Origin: Chryseobacterium sp. 18061
GTDB lineage: Bacteria; Pseudomonadota; Gammaproteobacteria; Enterobacterales; Enterobacteriaceae
Direction: 5' to 3'
Length of the DNA: 64,000 nucleotides
NCBI GenBank assembly: GCA_902706205.1
Contig: CACSKA010000001.1
Coordinates: 620,001-684,000, forward strand
How positions within the stretch are numbered: the stretch's first letter is position 1; each line of letters opens with the position of its first letter. The notes beneath the pieces were generated by a model. That model was not told the DNA's origin. It did no database searches and saw nothing but the letters and a program-made list of their open reading frames with translations. Positions 53,547 through 61,819 of the stretch are shown piece by piece. A program made the position numbers and the translations under genes.

Positions 53547-55169
53547 ATGCTGACTATCACACCGAATTTTGCACAGGAGCGCGCCCTTAACATGTTGCGT
53601 CGCGACTGGAAGGCGTACGAGTCGTTCATGATGTACATGCCGACCGGCAGCGGAAAAACTGGACTGGCTGCTTTTGTTGCCGCTGGTCTGGTAAGCCGTG
53701 GTATGCGCGTTCTGTTTGTCGCCCCTTACACCATTCTGATTAACCAGACGGCGCAACGCTTCGCTCAGTACGGGCTTCCTGAAGATCAGATCAGCTTTAT
53801 CTGGCGTGACCACCCGAACTATGACCCAACCCTGCAAATCCAGATCGCCAGTGCGGACACTCTGATCCGCCGCGAATTTCCTCAGGATATCGACCTGCTG
53901 ATTATCGACGAGGCACACCTGCGTAAACGCCGCATCCTGAAAGAGATCGAGCGCCTTACCACTGAGACAAAGACAAAAGTAATCGGCCTGTCCGGAACCC
54001 CGTTTTCACCGTTCCTGGGGAATTACTATCAGCGCCTGATTAAGCCAACAACTATCGGTGAGCTGATTCAGCGCGGTGACCTCAGCCAGTTTGAGTTTTA
54101 TGCGCCGACGAAGCCAGATCTGCAGGGTGTAAAAACCAAAGCATCAATGGAATACGGCAGCGACTACGACGAAGCACAGCTGGCAGAGATTATGTGTGGC
54201 TCTGATCTGGTGGGCGATATTGTCGATAACTGGCTGCGTAACGGTCGGGACCTTCCGACGGTGGCGTTCTGCGTCAATAAGGCCCACGCCAATTACGTCA
54301 CCATGCAGTTCAACAAAGCCGGTGTTAACGCCGAAGTTATGGTTGCTGAAACGCCGCATGAAGAACGCCAGCTGATGATCCACCGCTTTGAGACCGGTGC
54401 GACAAAAATCATTGTCAGCGTTGGCGTGCTGGTGGCTGGCTTCGACAGTGACGTTCGCTGCGTCATTTATGCCCGTCCGACGAAAAGCGAAATTCGCTGG
54501 TTGCAAGCTCTGGGGCGCGGGCTTCGTACTGCACCGGGAAAAGACGCCTGTCTCATCTTCGATCACAGCGGCACCGTTCATCGCCTCGGGTTCCCGGATG
54601 CCATTGAGTACAACGATCTCCCTTCCAAAAGTGACGGAATGAAAGAGGCGGCAATCCGTCAGGCTGAGGAACGGGAGGAAAAGCTCCCGAAGGAATGCCC
54701 GGAATGTCACTTCATGAAGCCCGCAGGTGTCTATGTCTGCCCGAAATGTGGCTTTAAACCGCTCATCGGCGAGGACGTGGAAACCGATACGCAGCGCAAT
54801 ATCAAAAAACTCAAAAAGGGCGGAAAGATTTACACCAAATCGGACAAACAGTCCTGGTGGAGCCAGATCAAATTTTATCAGCGTCAGCGCGCATCAATGG
54901 GGAAACCGATCGGTGACGGGTGGTGCGCTCATACATTCCGCGACAAATTCAACGAGTGGCCCAATGGGTTGAGCGATTTTCCGATGGAGATTACCCCGGA
55001 GGTAAATAACTACATCAAGCACAAACTCATCAAATTTGCGAAGGGGCGGGAAAGGACCGGCAGTCAGCCGGAGGAACCCATCGACAATGCCGGGGCCACA
55101 AACCGGATTATCAACGCCAGACATCAGGTTGCTAACATTCGTAGTATGCTGGGGAGAAGAACAGCGTGA
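53547..55169 (+). CDS. Superfamily 2 DEAD/DEAH helicase with zinc ribbon
   Basis: A 540-aa replicative or repair-type helicase. The Walker A motif PTGSGKTGLAAF is near residue 32, the DEAH box is in LLIIDEAHLRKR, and motif VI is in QALGRGLRTAPGK. A C-terminal zinc ribbon (CPECHFMKPAGVYVCPKCGF) follows. It resembles the type III restriction/UvrB-like helicases that phages use with a primase. The ATG at 53547 has AAAGGGG upstream. It overlaps the primase gene by 4 bp. Together they replace lambda O and P. Confidence 0.9.
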   Translation: MLTITPNFAQERALNMLRRDWKAYESFMMYMPTGSGKTGLAAFVAAGLVSRGMRVLFVAPYTILINQTAQRFAQYGLPEDQISFIWRDHPNYDPTLQIQIASADTLIRREFPQDIDLLIIDEAHLRKRRILKEIERLTTETKTKVIGLSGTPFSPFLGNYYQRLIKPTTIGELIQRGDLSQFEFYAPTKPDLQGVKTKASMEYGSDYDEAQLAEIMCGSDLVGDIVDNWLRNGRDLPTVAFCVNKAHANYVTMQFNKAGVNAEVMVAETPHEERQLMIHRFETGATKIIVSVGVLVAGFDSDVRCVIYARPTKSEIRWLQALGRGLRTAPGKDACLIFDHSGTVHRLGFPDAIEYNDLPSKSDGMKEAAIRQAEEREEKLPKECPECHFMKPAGVYVCPKCGFKPLIGEDVETDTQRNIKKLKKGGKIYTKSDKQSWWSQIKFYQRQRASMGKPIGDGWCAHTFRDKFNEWPNGLSDFPMEITPEVNNYIKHKLIKFAKGRERTGSQPEEPIDNAGATNRIINARHQVANIRSMLGRRTA

Positions 55170-56137
55170 AGACAGCAGAAGCGGCGAAAGGCCGCTGGGC
55201 CGAAATTCTTGAATATTACGGCCTGCCACCAATAACCGGGAAAAATCACTACAAAGGGGAGTGCCCGGTATGCAGTGCACGCGGTAAGTTCCGTATAGAC
55301 AATCGCGACGGTGCCGGTACATGGATTTGCGTATGCGGTAGCGGTGACGGCATGAAGTTACTTTCAGCCACGCAGACCAACAAAGCCTTTTCGGCACTCT
55401 GTGCCGAGGTGGATCAGCTTATTGGTAATGACTACCAGCGCGAAAAAATCCCTGCCCACAGCTCTGCGGCGAAGTTGCGCCAGCGCACCATCAGTAAATT
55501 CGCGAAGTTGCTGCCGTTGCATAGCACGCTAGGTGCCGGATATTTGCGACAGCGCGGGATCAACAAATTACCCTCCGATGCCATCAAGTTCTGTGAAAGC
55601 CAGCGCCACGCAGGCCGCGTTTACCATGCTCTGTACGCCCTAGCCACAGACGACAAAGGGGAACTGTGCTATCTCCACCGCACCTTACTGGAGGGAGAGC
55701 ATAAAGCACCGCTGGGAGAAAGTGCCAAACGGCAAAAATCCCTGCAGGAAGAAAATTATCTCGAATATGCCCGCTCTGTAGCCATCCGTATGTTTCCCGT
55801 TTCCTCAACGCTGGGGATCGCGGAAGGCATCGAGACGGCGCTGTCCTGCTATCAGATTTACGGCGTCAATACCTGGGCGGTGATGAACAGCAATTTCATG
55901 AAGAAATTTCGTGCGCCGGCAGGGGTAAAACATCTGGTTATTTTTGCTGACATGGACAAGCACTCTGCCACTGGTCAGGCGGCGGCGTTCGAGTGTGCCC
56001 ACGCCAATCTCATGGCGAAAAATGACATCGTTAAAGTCAGCGTACGGTGGCCTGATAACGGCGATTTCAACGACATGCTCATGAACGGTGATCAGGTTCG
56101 TGAGCAGGTTTTCTTCAAGAAAAAGGCAGCTGCGTAA
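55166..56137 (+). CDS. Phage primase (zinc ribbon plus Toprim)
   Basis: A 323-aa protein with an N-terminal primase zinc ribbon (CPVCSARGKF, then ICVCGSGDG). A C-terminal Toprim domain has LGIAEGIETALS (acidic motif) and VIFADMDKH (DxD). This is the P4-alpha/DUF7146 type without a helicase domain, which the preceding gene supplies. GTG start overlapping the helicase stop. It should prime phage DNA replication. Confidence 0.88.
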   Translation: MKTAEAAKGRWAEILEYYGLPPITGKNHYKGECPVCSARGKFRIDNRDGAGTWICVCGSGDGMKLLSATQTNKAFSALCAEVDQLIGNDYQREKIPAHSSAAKLRQRTISKFAKLLPLHSTLGAGYLRQRGINKLPSDAIKFCESQRHAGRVYHALYALATDDKGELCYLHRTLLEGEHKAPLGESAKRQKSLQEENYLEYARSVAIRMFPVSSTLGIAEGIETALSCYQIYGVNTWAVMNSNFMKKFRAPAGVKHLVIFADMDKHSATGQAAAFECAHANLMAKNDIVKVSVRWPDNGDFNDMLMNGDQVREQVFFKKKAAA

Positions 56138-56991
56138 TGCGTACAGATAACATCAAACATAAAGCACTTTTCACAATCCCGACAGCACAGAACAGCACCA
56201 CTCTGGCGAACATTAAACTGCTGCCTGCTCAACGGAAAATCACCGGTCATAAGCAGACGGACGCTTACCTTTGGGTGCTGGAGGTGATCCGGCTGAATGA
56301 ACCCGCACATTTGGACGCAGCCGAGGAAGCCCTGCAGAAGCTGACCATCAAACCGAAAGACGCAGAGAAACGCTACCGCGACTGGTTGATTATGAACGGG
56401 GCTGATCCTTTCCAGGTTGCTTTCGGGACCATCGGAATGGATAACCCGACACGCGCTATTGAATCTGCGCGGGAGAACATCAAAAAGGCCGCAGATGTTC
56501 GCGCTACGTTCGGCAACTATGAAACTGCGATGGAGGATGTGGAGGCCGAGCGGGTGATCAAATCCTCAACCAGATTTATCGACGATTATTACTGGGGCTG
56601 GACAGCAGCCGAAAAGAAAACTCAGAGCGTTAACGGCAGCCGTTCGAACGAGATCGATGATCAGCGCCGCTCATGGGTAGCCGGTTATCGTGACGTTCTT
56701 CCTGAACCGCATACCCTCTCAGATGTGGTACGAGAGTTTATCTACTGGGACTGGCTTTATGGCGTGCGGCAGACCGCAGGTAAGGAAATCGGTTATGAAT
56801 TTGGCCCCGATCAACATGAGTCGGTGAATGACCGCGAGCGTTATCTGGATGAGTTGCTGACAACCATCAGACCAGCGAACCGCGCCGAAGCAGTTGAAGT
56901 GTGCCGCTGGTTTCTGGAGAGCGGAAAGGGGGAATACCTGAAAGACGAAGGTGCGGATGTAATTCTTAATTTGGTGGGGGAGTGCGAATAA
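56137..56991 (+). CDS. Conserved phage protein (284 aa), unknown function
   Basis: Lies between the primase and Q, with one-base overlaps at both ends. It is rich in Glu, Lys and Trp (FIDDYYWGWTAAEKKTQS, FIYWDWLYGVRQTAGKEIGY). The C-terminus reads EGADVILNLVGECE. No catalytic motif recognised. Its place suggests a replication or early-to-late transition role. Confidence 0.7.
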   Translation: MRTDNIKHKALFTIPTAQNSTTLANIKLLPAQRKITGHKQTDAYLWVLEVIRLNEPAHLDAAEEALQKLTIKPKDAEKRYRDWLIMNGADPFQVAFGTIGMDNPTRAIESARENIKKAADVRATFGNYETAMEDVEAERVIKSSTRFIDDYYWGWTAAEKKTQSVNGSRSNEIDDQRRSWVAGYRDVLPEPHTLSDVVREFIYWDWLYGVRQTAGKEIGYEFGPDQHESVNDRERYLDELLTTIRPANRAEAVEVCRWFLESGKGEYLKDEGADVILNLVGECE

Positions 56992-57794
56992 TGAAACTCG
57001 AGGCATCACTCAAACATTTCAGCCCTCAGGGCATGCACATCAGCGACGACGTGAAAGGAACCTCACCGGATCGCCTTACCGGTACAGATGTAATGGCTGC
57101 CATTGGTACCACCAGCAGCCGTGCGCGATTCGGTCTGGCCGCTTTCTTCGGAAAGGCTGGTATCAGCAAAACGGATGAACAGCTCGCAGTTCAGGCGCTG
57201 GCGCGATATGCGATAGATGCTGCTCCAAAGAATGTCCGCAAAGCAGCTGGTGGACATTTCGGATGGTGCATGCAGATGCTGGCACAATTTGCCTTTGCCG
57301 ATTACTCCCGTTCGGCGTCCACCAGCGTGACGTGTCACAATTGCAGCGGCAGCGGATTAACCTCTCAGTATGAGGATGTGATCAAACATCCTGGAGTTTT
57401 CAACTCTGACGGTATGGAAATCGTACCTCTGAAAATCAAGCACGAACTGGTCAAACGAACATGCACGGCATGTAACGGTAAAGGTGAGCTGTTGGCCCGA
57501 TGCCGTTGCGGCGGTAAAGGAGAGGTCCTCGACCGTAAAGCCACAAGCGATCGCGGCGCGCCGGTGTTTAAAACCTGCGAGCGCTGCAGCGGAAATGGTT
57601 TCTCTTCGGTACCGTCCACGGCCGCGTATAAAGCGATCCTGACGCGAATTCCTGAGCTGCATGTCAGAACGTGGGCGCGTAACTGGAAACCGTTTCTGGA
57701 GGTGCTTGTCGACACCTGCCACAGAGAAGAACAAAAAGCAGACTTTGCGTTTCAGGATGCAACGAGCTTTCGTGATGATGTGAACAAAATTTAG
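56991..57794 (+). CDS. Q: Late antitermination protein Q (phage 82/21 type)
   Basis: A 267-aa protein similar to phage 82 Q: N-terminus MKLEASLKHFSPQG, then LTGTDVMAAIG. It has zinc-finger-like Cys motifs (CHNCSGSG, CTACNGKGE, CRCGGKGE, CERCSGNG) and a C-terminal helical part around HVRTWARNWKPFLEVLVD. It should load on RNA polymerase paused at the late promoter and allow reading through tR' into the lysis and structural genes. It is followed by the late promoter at 57814. Confidence 0.92.
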   Translation: MKLEASLKHFSPQGMHISDDVKGTSPDRLTGTDVMAAIGTTSSRARFGLAAFFGKAGISKTDEQLAVQALARYAIDAAPKNVRKAAGGHFGWCMQMLAQFAFADYSRSASTSVTCHNCSGSGLTSQYEDVIKHPGVFNSDGMEIVPLKIKHELVKRTCTACNGKGELLARCRCGGKGEVLDRKATSDRGAPVFKTCERCSGNGFSSVPSTAAYKAILTRIPELHVRTWARNWKPFLEVLVDTCHREEQKADFAFQDATSFRDDVNKI

Positions 57795-57813
57795 CATATT
57801 AACGACTTTAAGC

Positions 57814-57843
57814 TTGATTTTGTCCGAAGTTGTCGTGTATGCT
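57814..57843 (+). promoter_or_regulatory. Late promoter pR' with Q-utilisation region
   Basis: TTGATT (57814-57819), 18-bp spacer, TATGCT (57838-57843), directly downstream of Q. The early transcribed region up to the terminator should hold the Q-dependent pause. Confidence 0.65.
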
Positions 57844-57876
57844 TCAAATCGTAGGTTATTGCGCCTGCACGAAATC

Positions 57877-57902
57877 AAACCCGCCTCCGAGCGGGTTTTT
57901 TT
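57877..57902 (+). terminator. Late leader terminator tR'
   Basis: CCCGC (57880-57884), CTCCGA loop and GCGGG (57891-57895), followed by seven Ts. It lies about 30 bp after the predicted start of late transcription, as in phages controlled by Q. Confidence 0.85.
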
Positions 57903-57925
57903 ATGCCTAAATTTGGTCGCCGCGA

Positions 57926-58477
57926 ATGAATACATACATCATTTGTGCATCCGGCCCGTCTCTCAACCAGTCAGATTGTGCCCTGATCACCCGATCGGGG
58001 CTGCCGGTCATTGCTGTTAATTCCTCATGGCGTGCGGTGCCTGATTGTGAATACGTTTACGCGGGTGATCTTTGCTGGTGGGATGCAAATATTGGCGTTC
58101 TGCCGCCCTCGGCTGCCCTGTGGACCTGCAATTATCGGGCACACACGCGCTACGGTCTGCACCTTTTTGATACGGACACGCGCTGGGCGTTTAACTCTGG
58201 TCAGCGATCCATTCTGTTTGCCGCCAGCCTGGGCGCGGAGAATATCATTCTGCTCGGTTTCGACTGTTCTGTCGCTGATGGCAGTCACTGGCATGGTGAT
58301 CATGCCGGGCTCGATAACCCGACGGCAGAAAGTGCCGAACGGTGGCGCGGTGAGTTCGCCAGCACAGCCAGAGCGCTGGCCGGGAAGGTCAATATCATTA
58401 ACAGCAGCCGTCAAACAGCACTAAAGTGCTTCCGTAGGCTTAGCCTCGTTGAGGCTTTACGCGAGGTCTCCCCTTGA
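57926..58477 (+). CDS. DUF115/MptE-like protein (possible sugar transferase)
   Basis: A 183-aa protein with ICASGPSLNQSDCALI at the N-terminus and NSSRQTALKCFRRLSLVEAL at the C-terminus, the ends typical of the DUF115 Rossmann domain (also in Maf flagellin glycosyltransferases and MptE). The middle has AVNSSWRAVPDCEYVYAGD and LLGFDC. First gene after tR', so Q-dependent and late. It overlaps the next gene by 4 bp. Function unknown; a role in sugar transfer is inferred from neighbours. Confidence 0.65.
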   Translation: MNTYIICASGPSLNQSDCALITRSGLPVIAVNSSWRAVPDCEYVYAGDLCWWDANIGVLPPSAALWTCNYRAHTRYGLHLFDTDTRWAFNSGQRSILFAASLGAENIILLGFDCSVADGSHWHGDHAGLDNPTAESAERWRGEFASTARALAGKVNIINSSRQTALKCFRRLSLVEALREVSP

Positions 58478-59412
58478 ACGTTCCTCTTTTCATCGATGGC
58501 ATGCTGGGTATGGGTGACAACATCTACCAGCGCGCATTCGTTAAGCAGCTGCCACCGGGAAGTTACATCAAAACCGCGTGGCCTGAACTGTATGAAGATT
58601 TGCCGGTCCTGCCAGTGCGCAGCTTTACGACACTACGCACGCAGAGAAAGAACGAATACCGGACACAGAATGCTTTCCACCAACCGCCAGATATGCGCCA
58701 GACAAAGCGAATTTTCTACGGACCGCAACACCTGCGCCGTGGTTCGATTTATGACGCCATGCGGCAGCAGTTCGGTGTAGAGCCAGCAGCACTGGATTTA
58801 CCCTCTTTCGGCCCGGCAGAGTTTACCCACCAGAAACCCATTGCAGTGATTCGCCCGGCGACCGTTCGCGCAGAGTGGCGTAGCGACTCACGCAACCCGG
58901 ATCCGGATTATTTGGTTCAGGCATCACGGATACTGAGAAAACATTTCTGTGTGATCAGCGTGGCTGATTTGCAGGAAGGTGAAGAGTGGGCCGTCGGCGA
59001 ACTGCCCGAGGCTGACTTGCGTTTGCATTCCGGGCAACTAAATTTCAAATCGCTGATGCGCCTGGTTGAGCATGCTGCGGTAGTCGTGACGTCAGTCGGC
59101 TGGGCGCTCCCTGCAGCCATCGCCTACAACACACCTGCTTATGTCGTGGCTGGTGGGCGAGGTGGACACAATGCGCCGGAAATCGTTACCGACCCCGCAA
59201 TGGACCTCTCCTTGGTTGGCTGGGCCATCCCGGACAATTACTGCCGTTGCGAAGAGTGGGACCACCACTGCGACAAGCGAATCTCCAACTTCGATTCAAA
59301 ATTTGAGGCCTGGCTGAATGAAGTCGTTTTATCAGGAATTAAGCAGCGGGCTGGTGTTTCTTCCCGAGCTGGGGATCGGACGCTATCCGGTTCCGGCGTC
59401 GCGCCCGTATGA
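58474..59412 (+). CDS. GT9/heptosyltransferase-like glycosyltransferase
   Basis: A 312-aa protein with TTG start overlapping the previous stop. The N-terminus GMLGMGDNIYQRAFVKQL matches the GxGD acceptor-side loop of heptosyltransferase-like (GT9) enzymes. The C-terminal half has SLMRLVEHAAVVVTSVGWAL and NTPAYVVAGGRGGHNAPE, as in a GT-B donor domain. The last 31 codons overlap the methyltransferase gene. Acceptor unknown. Confidence 0.7.
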   Translation: MNVPLFIDGMLGMGDNIYQRAFVKQLPPGSYIKTAWPELYEDLPVLPVRSFTTLRTQRKNEYRTQNAFHQPPDMRQTKRIFYGPQHLRRGSIYDAMRQQFGVEPAALDLPSFGPAEFTHQKPIAVIRPATVRAEWRSDSRNPDPDYLVQASRILRKHFCVISVADLQEGEEWAVGELPEADLRLHSGQLNFKSLMRLVEHAAVVVTSVGWALPAAIAYNTPAYVVAGGRGGHNAPEIVTDPAMDLSLVGWAIPDNYCRCEEWDHHCDKRISNFDSKFEAWLNEVVLSGIKQRAGVSSRAGDRTLSGSGVAPV

Positions 59413-59932
59413 CGAGAATTACTTCGCCAATTATCAACGACTGGCAGATACCGATATGGGGCGAGCATTAACGCAATCCCGCATTGAGCTGGTGGAGCGC
59501 CATTTTCACGGACCAGTTCTCGACGTTGGTATCGGTGCCGGTCAGTTCATTTCTACCCGACCAGGAACGCTTGGGTATGACGTTAATCCTGCTGGCATTG
59601 CCTGGCTGAACGAGCGGGGCGCTTTTGCTGATCTCTATGCCAGCAAGTGGCGAGCACTGACGATGTGGGATGTGCTGGAGCACATCGACGAACCAGAGTT
59701 GGCGGTACGGCAGGCGACAGAGTTTGTCTTTGTGTCGATCCCAATCTTCACCGACGCGGGAGACATCATCCGGTCGCACCACTTCCGCAAGAACGAACAC
59801 ATCTGGTACTTCACCGACGACGGCATCAGGCGCTGGTTTACAGAGCAGGGTTTCGAGTGCGCAGAGCAAAACACAATCGAATGCCAGTTAGGGCGTAAGG
59901 GCGTCGCATCGTACGCTTTCCGCCGGATTTGA
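59318..59932 (+). CDS. Class I SAM-dependent methyltransferase
   Basis: A 204-aa protein with motif I VLDVGIGAGQF, GYDVNPAGIAWL and the post-motif TMWDVLEHIDEP, as in Methyltransf_23/UbiG-like enzymes. It starts at an ATG inside the glycosyltransferase gene with GAGG upstream, so the two are coupled. Substrate unknown; it may methylate the sugar added by the previous two proteins. Confidence 0.85.
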   Translation: MKSFYQELSSGLVFLPELGIGRYPVPASRPYDENYFANYQRLADTDMGRALTQSRIELVERHFHGPVLDVGIGAGQFISTRPGTLGYDVNPAGIAWLNERGAFADLYASKWRALTMWDVLEHIDEPELAVRQATEFVFVSIPIFTDAGDIIRSHHFRKNEHIWYFTDDGIRRWFTEQGFECAEQNTIECQLGRKGVASYAFRRI

Positions 59933-60005
59933 AGCTATTTCCTTCCCCGTTTTGGGCAACCCCAGTTTCGCACACACAGCACCCGCAAACAGGCGAGGTG
60001 GACCT

Positions 60006-60338
60006 ATGAATGACTCTCACGGGATTTTTGAACAAACAATGAAATGGATCGCGCTATATCTGCCGTCAGTTTACGCCGGGTTGTGCGCTCTTGGTATCTC
60101 AGCGCTTATCGATATTCGTGCCGGGAAGCCAAAACTCTACACCGCCACCGGCGCGCTGATCTGCGGGATATTTGCTCTGGCTGTTTCTGCGCTACTGGAA
60201 TACCTGGGGTTACCTGCTAATTCAGGTGCGTTCGTTGGTGCACTGGTGGGGTTTGTTGGAGCGGACAGGCTGCGTGACATGGCTCTCGCCATCGTTGCCA
60301 GACGTGCCGGAGTAGGCACCACCGAGGAAAAACAATGA
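60006..60338 (+). CDS. Phage holin (lambda family)
   Basis: A 110-aa protein with hydrophobic segments ([54 protein letters not shown]), as in Phage_holin_3_1. It forms the inner-membrane lesion that starts lysis. The ATG at 60006 has AGGTGG upstream. It overlaps the endolysin gene by 4 bp. Confidence 0.88.
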   Translation: MNDSHGIFEQTMKWIALYLPSVYAGLCALGISALIDIRAGKPKLYTATGALICGIFALAVSALLEYLGLPANSGAFVGALVGFVGADRLRDMALAIVARRAGVGTTEEKQ

Positions 60339-60949
60339 ATCAATCTCAATTTCAGGAGGCAGCTGGCGTCAGTGCCGATTTGGCTGCACGCTGGTTTCAG
60401 CCTTTAGATGCTGCGATGAGAGAATATGGCATCACAGCACCTTCAGACCAGGCAATGTTTATCGCCCAGGTCGGCCATGAATCCGGTGGATTTACCGCCG
60501 TGGTTGAAAACCTGAATTACACCCCGTCGGCACTCATTGCGACGTTCGGTAACCGAATAACGCAGCAACAGGCCGATGCACTCGGAAGAACGACCGAGCA
60601 CCCAGCCCGACAGGATGCAATAGCCAATCTTGTGTACAGCAATCGTCTTGGGAATAAAGCGCCAGGCGATGGCTGGAAATACCGTGGCCGTGGGCTAATT
60701 CAGATCACCGGACTCGATAATTATCGAACCTGCGGCGGGTCTTTGAAGTTAGATCTCGTGTCGTCACCGGAGCAGCTCGAGCAGGAGCGTCAGGCCGCTC
60801 GTTCGGCTGCCTGGTTCTACACCTCGAAAGGTTGCATGGCCTACGGTGCGGATATCAACCGCGTTACGCGCATCATCAATGGCGGCCTGAATGGCATCGA
60901 TGACCGAAAAGCGCGCTATAACAAAGCGCGGGCGGCGCTGCTGGTATGA
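60335..60949 (+). CDS. GH19 endolysin
   Basis: A 204-aa chitinase-class-I-like muralytic enzyme. It has [17 protein letters not shown] (catalytic Glu region), [18 protein letters not shown] and a C-terminal [15 protein letters not shown]. No signal peptide, so export depends on the holin. It degrades peptidoglycan at lysis. Confidence 0.92.
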   Translation: MNQSQFQEAAGVSADLAARWFQPLDAAMREYGITAPSDQAMFIAQVGHESGGFTAVVENLNYTPSALIATFGNRITQQQADALGRTTEHPARQDAIANLVYSNRLGNKAPGDGWKYRGRGLIQITGLDNYRTCGGSLKLDLVSSPEQLEQERQAARSAAWFYTSKGCMAYGADINRVTRIINGGLNGIDDRKARYNKARAALLV

Positions 60950-61338
60950 CGTTTCGATATCAGCTCCTGATTGCACTTGTCGTAGTTAGTTTGTCTGGTG
61001 GCCTCGTATGGGCGGCTTTGCATTACCACGGTAAATATCTGGGTGAACAGCATCGGGCCGACACAGCGATAGAAGATGCCAGGTCTGCCAGCACCATCAC
61101 ATCAAACGTCCTGCGAACTGTCGCAATTACCAATCTTGTTCTGGAGACCAATCAGCATGCCAAGCAGCAGATCGCACTGGAGTCACAGAGAGCCGAGAGC
61201 GATATCAACGCTACTGTTGCGGATGATGATTGCGCTGTGCGTTCTGTGCCTGCTGGCGCAGTTAAGCGGTTGCAGCAATACGCGAACAGTTTACGTAACG
61301 GTTCCACCGGTCCCGCTGCCAGCAAGCCTGACAGCTGA
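60946..61338 (+). CDS. Rz: Inner-membrane spanin subunit (Rz)
   Basis: A 130-aa protein with an N-terminal membrane anchor ([19 protein letters not shown]) and a long helical periplasmic part rich in Ala, Gln and Glu. Located after the endolysin. It pairs with the outer-membrane Rz1 lipoprotein, encoded mostly within it, to fuse the membranes at lysis. Confidence 0.88.
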   Translation: MTFRYQLLIALVVVSLSGGLVWAALHYHGKYLGEQHRADTAIEDARSASTITSNVLRTVAITNLVLETNQHAKQQIALESQRAESDINATVADDDCAVRSVPAGAVKRLQQYANSLRNGSTGPAASKPDS

Positions 61339-61486
61339 AACACCGCAGCCTGAAATACCCGGAAGTCTGTCATGGGGTGAAAGCCTGGATTTGAATGTTA
61401 GCCTGCTTTCAGCGTTGGGGCAGTGCAACCGCGATAAGGCAGACATCAGGAAAGCTGAACAATCACAACTATCGACAGGCCAGTAG
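61223..61486 (+). CDS. Rz1: Outer-membrane spanin lipoprotein (Rz1), overlapping Rz
   Basis: An 87-aa product in another frame from Rz. Start at 61223 gives [19 protein letters not shown]: a short signal peptide with the lipobox LSGC. A Pro-rich segment follows ([10 protein letters not shown]). It runs past the Rz stop by about 150 bp. Confidence 0.82.
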   Translation: MMIALCVLCLLAQLSGCSNTRTVYVTVPPVPLPASLTAETPQPEIPGSLSWGESLDLNVSLLSALGQCNRDKADIRKAEQSQLSTGQ

Positions 61487-61520
61487 GGCGCAGACCTCAC
61501 TATCACCAACAGGAAAAGAT

Positions 61521-61784
61521 ATGAGCACACTGATTAAGCGGTGGGACATCGTTTTGCAAACGAAGGATGCTCTTGAGGCAGATATTCCTCCCGAAGTAGT
61601 AGGTAGCCAGTGGGACAAAGAGCCAGACATTCGATCCGGCTTTCTGATTATCACTAAAGGCCATAATATTCACGCCGTGCCACTAGAGCGCGTTCATTAC
61701 TTCGGTATCATTGCAGTAGAAGAAAAGTCAGACAGCACTTTAACGACAAATGACTTTGCTACGCAGCGTGCTTTTATTCGCTAG
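61521..61784 (+). CDS. Hypothetical late phage protein (87 aa)
   Basis: ATG at 61521 with AGGA six bases upstream. It begins MSTLIKRWDIVLQTKDALE, with FLIITKGHNIHAVPLERVHY. Between the spanins and the second recombinase. Unknown function. Confidence 0.65.
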   Translation: MSTLIKRWDIVLQTKDALEADIPPEVVGSQWDKEPDIRSGFLIITKGHNIHAVPLERVHYFGIIAVEEKSDSTLTTNDFATQRAFIR

Positions 61785-61819
61785 CCATTATAAAAGCTCT
61801 TCAGTGAGGGGCTTTGATA

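Noticed and set aside
57903..60005. Shiga toxin or other known toxin genes at the Q-lysis junction
   Set aside because: This is where stx lies in Stx phages, but the three genes here have sugar/methyl transfer motifs and no toxin similarity.
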